DNA of 64,000 bases, taken from Thermaurantimonas sp046295455 (GTDB lineage: Bacteria; Bacteroidota; Bacteroidia; Flavobacteriales; Schleiferiaceae). Numbering within the stretch: the first letter of the stretch is position 1; each line of letters starts with the position of its first letter. The notes below the pieces were generated by a model, which did no database searches, was not told where the DNA came from, and saw only the letters and a list, made by a program, of their open reading frames with translations. Shown piece by piece: positions 61,121 to 64,000 of the stretch. Both the position numbers and the translations under genes were made by a program. The DNA lies in the NCBI GenBank assembly GCA_046295455.1, contig JBKBNI010000008.1, forward strand, positions 31,849 through 95,848, given 5' to 3'.

Positions 61121-62422
61121 TTATACGCCATCTCCTTTTAATATCCGAAAAAGAGATAGAATTAAAATTTTTATATCCAAAGTCAGACTCCAGTTTTCAA
61201 TATACCATACGTCGTTTTTCAATCGTTCGTGATAGTGCTTTTCGTTATTGATTTTTCCACGATATCCACGGATCTGCGCCAAACCTGTGATTCCGGGTTT
61301 TACCCAATGCCTAACCATAAATTTTTTGCTTTTTTTCTTGAATAAATCCACATCCGAAAGATGGTAAGGTCTGGGACCGATAAGTGACATATCTCCTTTG
61401 AGAATATTGATGATCTGAGGCCACTCATCGATGCTGAACTTTCTCAAAAATCTGCAGAAAAGAGGGCATTTTTCTCCATCGATTGTTCGAAATTTATACA
61501 TGGTAAAAATTTTGCCAACCAGGCCATATCTTTTTTGGCAGAAAATAGGAGATTTTTTCCAATATAGATACAAGCTTAAAGAGAGCAGGATAGACGGAAT
61601 AAATAGTATAGAAATCAAGACCAAAGAAACAATAATATCAAAGGATCGCTTTAATACCTTATTAAGCGGATTAGCCAATGGTTCATCGCGCATTTTTAGT
61701 AGTTGAATACCTGATTTTTGGAATACATCTGCCGAAAATGTCAAATCTGCAAATTCATAAAGTGCAATATAGTGAGGAATATATGATTTATCACACCAAT
61801 TTTGTACATTTACAATAGCATCTGAATTTCTGTAAATGCTGATGACCATTGAAAAATCCTGCTCATGATATTGATCGAGAAAAGTTTCAGGAGAATCGGT
61901 GATGATTGGAATAATTTCTGATGATTTTTCACCTTCAGAAATCAATTTAATTTTTACACTAAATACATCTTTAGTGGCGCCTATAACAAGGATTTTCGGC
62001 AATTGATTGGGGGTGATATATCGGGTAGTGAACCATGCTGTAATTAAAATAAAAATATTGCCAATAAAAAGTAATACTGTAAAAAATATCAAGGCAAATA
62101 TCCTTGAATAGTAATAACCTTTTAAACTGACAATCATGAGCAAATAGACGACTATAAGTAAGAGCCAGCGCTTGTTGAAGCTGTTTGAAATATCTGTAAA
62201 ATTTGAATATAAACGTTGATTGTATGAGTGAAGATAAAACGCTATCCAGACCGCATGCAATAGTATGTAAAGCTGTACGTAATAATCGTAATATACAGAT
62301 TCAAGGGGAGTGTTTTGGTCAAACCGATAAATTACCGCTGAAAAAAATGCAATATTTAGAGATATAAGGTCGCTGATTAAGAAAAAAGCCGGGGAGAGCG
62401 AACTGAGGCGATTGGTTTTCAT
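61121..62422 (-). CDS. Undecaprenyl-phosphate sugar phosphotransferase (WcaJ/exopolysaccharide-initiating type)
   Basis: N-terminal half with four or five membrane segments (FFLISDLISLNIAFFSAVIY; LLLIVVYLLMIVSLKGYYYS; IFALIFFTVLLFIGNIFILI) and a Rossmann-like part (KILVIGATKDVFSVKIKLIS). The C-terminal bacterial sugar transferase domain is clear: KRSFDIIVSLVLISILFIPS, FCQKRYGLVGKIFTMYKFRT, EWPQIINILKGDMSLIGPRP, HWVKPGITGLAQIRGYRGK. It loads the first sugar phosphate on undecaprenyl phosphate for surface polysaccharide synthesis. Start ATG 62422. No other polysaccharide genes are adjacent; the Wzc-like kinase is 16 kb away. Confidence 0.92.
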   Translation of the reverse strand: MKTNRLSSLSPAFFLISDLISLNIAFFSAVIYRFDQNTPLESVYYDYYVQLYILLHAVWIAFYLHSYNQRLYSNFTDISNSFNKRWLLLIVVYLLMIVSLKGYYYSRIFALIFFTVLLFIGNIFILITAWFTTRYITPNQLPKILVIGATKDVFSVKIKLISEGEKSSEIIPIITDSPETFLDQYHEQDFSMVISIYRNSDAIVNVQNWCDKSYIPHYIALYEFADLTFSADVFQKSGIQLLKMRDEPLANPLNKVLKRSFDIIVSLVLISILFIPSILLSLSLYLYWKKSPIFCQKRYGLVGKIFTMYKFRTIDGEKCPLFCRFLRKFSIDEWPQIINILKGDMSLIGPRPYHLSDVDLFKKKSKKFMVRHWVKPGITGLAQIRGYRGKINNEKHYHERLKNDVWYIENWSLTLDIKILILSLFRILKGDGV

Positions 62423-62442
62423 TGGACTGCATAAAATAGAAA

Positions 62443-62458
62443 CCAACCGTAAGGTTGG
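62443..62458 (-). terminator. Terminator-like hairpin after the SRAP gene
   Basis: 6-bp stem CCAACC (62443-62448) / GGTTGG (62453-62458), loop GTAA, with a T-rich tract on the minus strand (TTTCTATTTTATG). It probably ends the SRAP transcript 63 nt past its stop. It lies only 20 nt before the sugar transferase start, so it could also act as an attenuator for that gene. Confidence 0.55.
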
Positions 62459-62521
62459 GGTCTTAAGGATTCTTCACAGAAGCGAATATGCTTATAAATG
62501 TTTAAATACAATGCATATTTC

Positions 62522-63256
62522 TCAATGTAGAGGTATATGTGCTTCCGGGGTGTTTCCGGTTCCTTGAGTGCCTGTCAGCTGCCGAACGGGAATAGCATAA
62601 AGGTCATCTACTCTTAGGTTTGAAATCAGGGTTTTGAGTTGATTGACAGGTTCCCTAAGCCAGAGCTCAGCGGAGTCCATATCGAGTATGGCTGGCATTC
62701 GTGCCTCTCCAGACTGACTTTTATTATGAATATCTTTCATAAATGTATTCGCGGGTCTTGTAACAATCGAGACAGTTATTGGAAATGGTATCGATTCCGG
62801 CGAATTTTCATAAATCCCGCAAAGGAGCATTGGTCTGTTGTCTTCATGGCGAATAAAGAAAGGTTGGGGTTTTCTGCCAATGTGTTTGTACTCAAAAAAT
62901 CCGTCGATTAGAATAAGGCACTTATTTTGAATCGCATTTTTAAATGAGGGTTTATCGTCCAGCGTTTCGATACGTGCATTCAAGGTTTGGTTAATTATTT
63001 TTTTCTGTTGATCATGTGTTTTAGCCCATAAAGGTATCAAACCCCAGAAGCCGGCGGTGATTGTAGGTTTTGTGTTTAATTTAACTATGATTGGTAGTCC
63101 CGGATGTTCAAAGCCGCTTCTGAACCACGCAGTTCCGATATGATTTCGTATCTGGTCAAATTGATTGATCAATATATTCTTGTTATTCTCTGCAACACCT
63201 AATCTCCGGGTATATACCTCATTTTTGTGAGTTAAAAATGAAACTGAATAACACAT
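62522..63256 (-). CDS. SRAP domain protein (YedK/HMCES-like abasic-site protein)
   Basis: Catalytic Cys2 directly after the start Met (MCYSVSFLTHKNEVY) as required for covalent capture of abasic sites. Family segments: FWGLIPLWAKTHDQQK, NQTLNARIETLDDKPSFKNA, CLILIDGFFEYKHIGRKPQP, and the His in MKDIHNKSQSGEARMPAIL. The N, E and H active-site elements are present. It crosslinks abasic sites in single-stranded DNA. 244 aa is normal. Starts 3 nt after the stop of the truncated gene at 63260. Confidence 0.92.
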   Translation of the reverse strand: MCYSVSFLTHKNEVYTRRLGVAENNKNILINQFDQIRNHIGTAWFRSGFEHPGLPIIVKLNTKPTITAGFWGLIPLWAKTHDQQKKIINQTLNARIETLDDKPSFKNAIQNKCLILIDGFFEYKHIGRKPQPFFIRHEDNRPMLLCGIYENSPESIPFPITVSIVTRPANTFMKDIHNKSQSGEARMPAILDMDSAELWLREPVNQLKTLISNLRVDDLYAIPVRQLTGTQGTGNTPEAHIPLH

Positions 63257-63259
63257 ATT

Positions 63260-64000
63260 TTAATTTAGCTTGACCAGTCGAAATGTCTTCTCCCGATTAT
63301 CGAAGGATAATCTAAGCAGATAGGATGCTGCCGGGAGTTGGATTGTTCGAACCCATTCCGGTTGAGTAACATCCTTGAGATCAAGAATTTTTCGTCCGGT
63401 CAAGTCAAAAAGGGTCAGCGTAAAAGGATATGCGCCGGAAGGCAATCCATGTATGATCAATTGATCTCTATGAAAAAATGCTTTTAATTGATCCCGATCA
63501 AAATCATCTATACCGATACTAAAGCAACTGGTATCGCACAATTCGAAGCAAACTACAGGAAGAAGCGTGTCAGTAGCAGGAACTTTCAAAAAACGATTTC
63601 CAAACTGTGTGCAAGATCCGGAAATGATTTCCTGACCGGTGAAACTTGAGTTGATTGAGTATTTATAAAACACCTCAGCACCAGTGTCTAAAGGAATTGT
63701 GATTTGATAGATATTCGGTTGAACCTGATTCAATTTGTATTGTGCATAGTTCCATTGATTGAAAGTCCCAGCCAAGTGTACTCCCTCCGTAGAAACAATT
63801 TTTCCTTTTGTACTTACATTGAATGTCACAAAGGTAACCGGAGGTGGAGGAGCCGGACAGGGGCTGCAGCTGCCGAAGCACACTGCGGGGAGGATGGTGT
63901 CGGTTTGAGGCACGACCACAAGTCGGTTTGCCGGGGAGCCGAAGCCGCAGGCAGTGGGCACGGTTTCGTCCTGCCCCCATGCATTGCCGTTGATAAACTT
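63260..64000 (-). CDS. T9SS protein with carbohydrate-binding-like modules (5' end cut off by window edge)
   Basis: Open frame reaching base 64000 on the minus strand without a start. The first visible residues KFINGNAWGQDETVPTACG match KFINGNSWGSDESVPAACA of the protein at 1950-3272, so this is a paralogue. A second beta module (VTFNVSTKGKIVSTEGVHLA; GTFNQWNYAQYKLNQV) and Cys-Pro linkers (VCFGSCSPCPAPPPPVTF) are present. The C-terminus is a degenerate T9SS type A domain (FTLTLFDLTGRKILDL; LPAASYLLRLSFDNREKTF). A surface glycan-binding role is inferred. Confidence 0.8.
   Translation of the reverse strand, partial: KFINGNAWGQDETVPTACGFGSPANRLVVVPQTDTILPAVCFGSCSPCPAPPPPVTFVTFNVSTKGKIVSTEGVHLAGTFNQWNYAQYKLNQVQPNIYQITIPLDTGAEVFYKYSINSSFTGQEIISGSCTQFGNRFLKVPATDTLLPVVCFELCDTSCFSIGIDDFDRDQLKAFFHRDQLIIHGLPSGAYPFTLTLFDLTGRKILDLKDVTQPEWVRTIQLPAASYLLRLSFDNREKTFRLVKLN

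Overview
The window looks like one contiguous chromosomal stretch of a Bacteroidota bacterium. Evidence: seven secreted proteins end in type IX secretion (T9SS) sorting domains (type A, or the type B gliding-motility/CHU_C form); the T9SS regulator PorX is present; Bacteroidota-typical promoter boxes (TAnnTTTG) occur without obvious Shine-Dalgarno sequences; and families typical of the phylum appear (DUF6268 barrel, choice-of-anchor L, Cyc-maltodextrinase-like GH13). The mutL - rhomboid - rhomboid - EEP order is one I recall as common in this phylum. A Saprospiria/Chitinophagia-like lineage is plausible, but the class cannot be fixed from this sequence. I see no phage, insertion sequence, CRISPR array, tRNA or rRNA.

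Layout. 1-1.1 kb: 3'-truncated hisG on the minus strand, preceded by a leader that looks like a histidine attenuator: a 25-codon peptide with 12 His codons, then a 9-bp terminator hairpin with a U-tract. 1.1-7.9 kb: cell-envelope genes (NlpE/META lipoprotein, a T9SS protein with carbohydrate-binding-like modules, an exported GH13 amylase, a DUF6268 barrel, DUF2147, a lipoprotein) and a PyrR-like phosphoribosyltransferase. 7.9-11.3 kb: fumarylacetoacetase, glyA, the small SRP RNA gene ffs and a small AAA ATPase. 11.3-18 kb: T9SS-secreted proteins, a Cys-rich exported protein, DUF429, SRPBCC, cytidine deaminase, esterase. 18-22.1 kb: a tandem pair of choice-of-anchor-L adhesin-like proteins. 22.2-24.1 kb: NUDIX, gatC and the rpsF-rpsR-rplI operon.

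24.2-35.9 kb: DUF4139 protein, gamma-glutamyltransferase, S1/P1 nuclease, ComF, porX, an HD phosphohydrolase and acyl-CoA dehydrogenase. 36.0-45.9 kb: a nine-gene minus-strand run (Wzc-like kinase, cysQ, DgkA-type kinase, small membrane protein, mutL, two rhomboids, EEP enzyme, hemL), often with 4-nt overlaps. 46.0-56.7 kb: DUF58, trxA, a very large T9SS subtilase divergent from a PIG-L deacetylase, and a GT39-like membrane protein. 56.8-64 kb: a methionine-gamma-lyase/cystathionine-synthase-type gene divergent from an Lrp/AsnC regulator with a symmetrical operator-like region, an HDAC-like deacetylase, rplS, an undecaprenyl-phosphate sugar transferase, SRAP, and a 5'-truncated paralogue of the carbohydrate-binding protein at the left end.

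How it fits together: most of the region is housekeeping mixed with cell-surface and secretion functions. PorX and seven T9SS clients share the window. Polysaccharide export is represented by the Wzc-like kinase and the WcaJ-type initiating transferase, in separate places. The best candidates for something not already explained by gene families are regulatory: the his leader, the symmetrical divergent promoter at 58.1 kb, and a terminator built into the end of a convergent gene at 11.27 kb.
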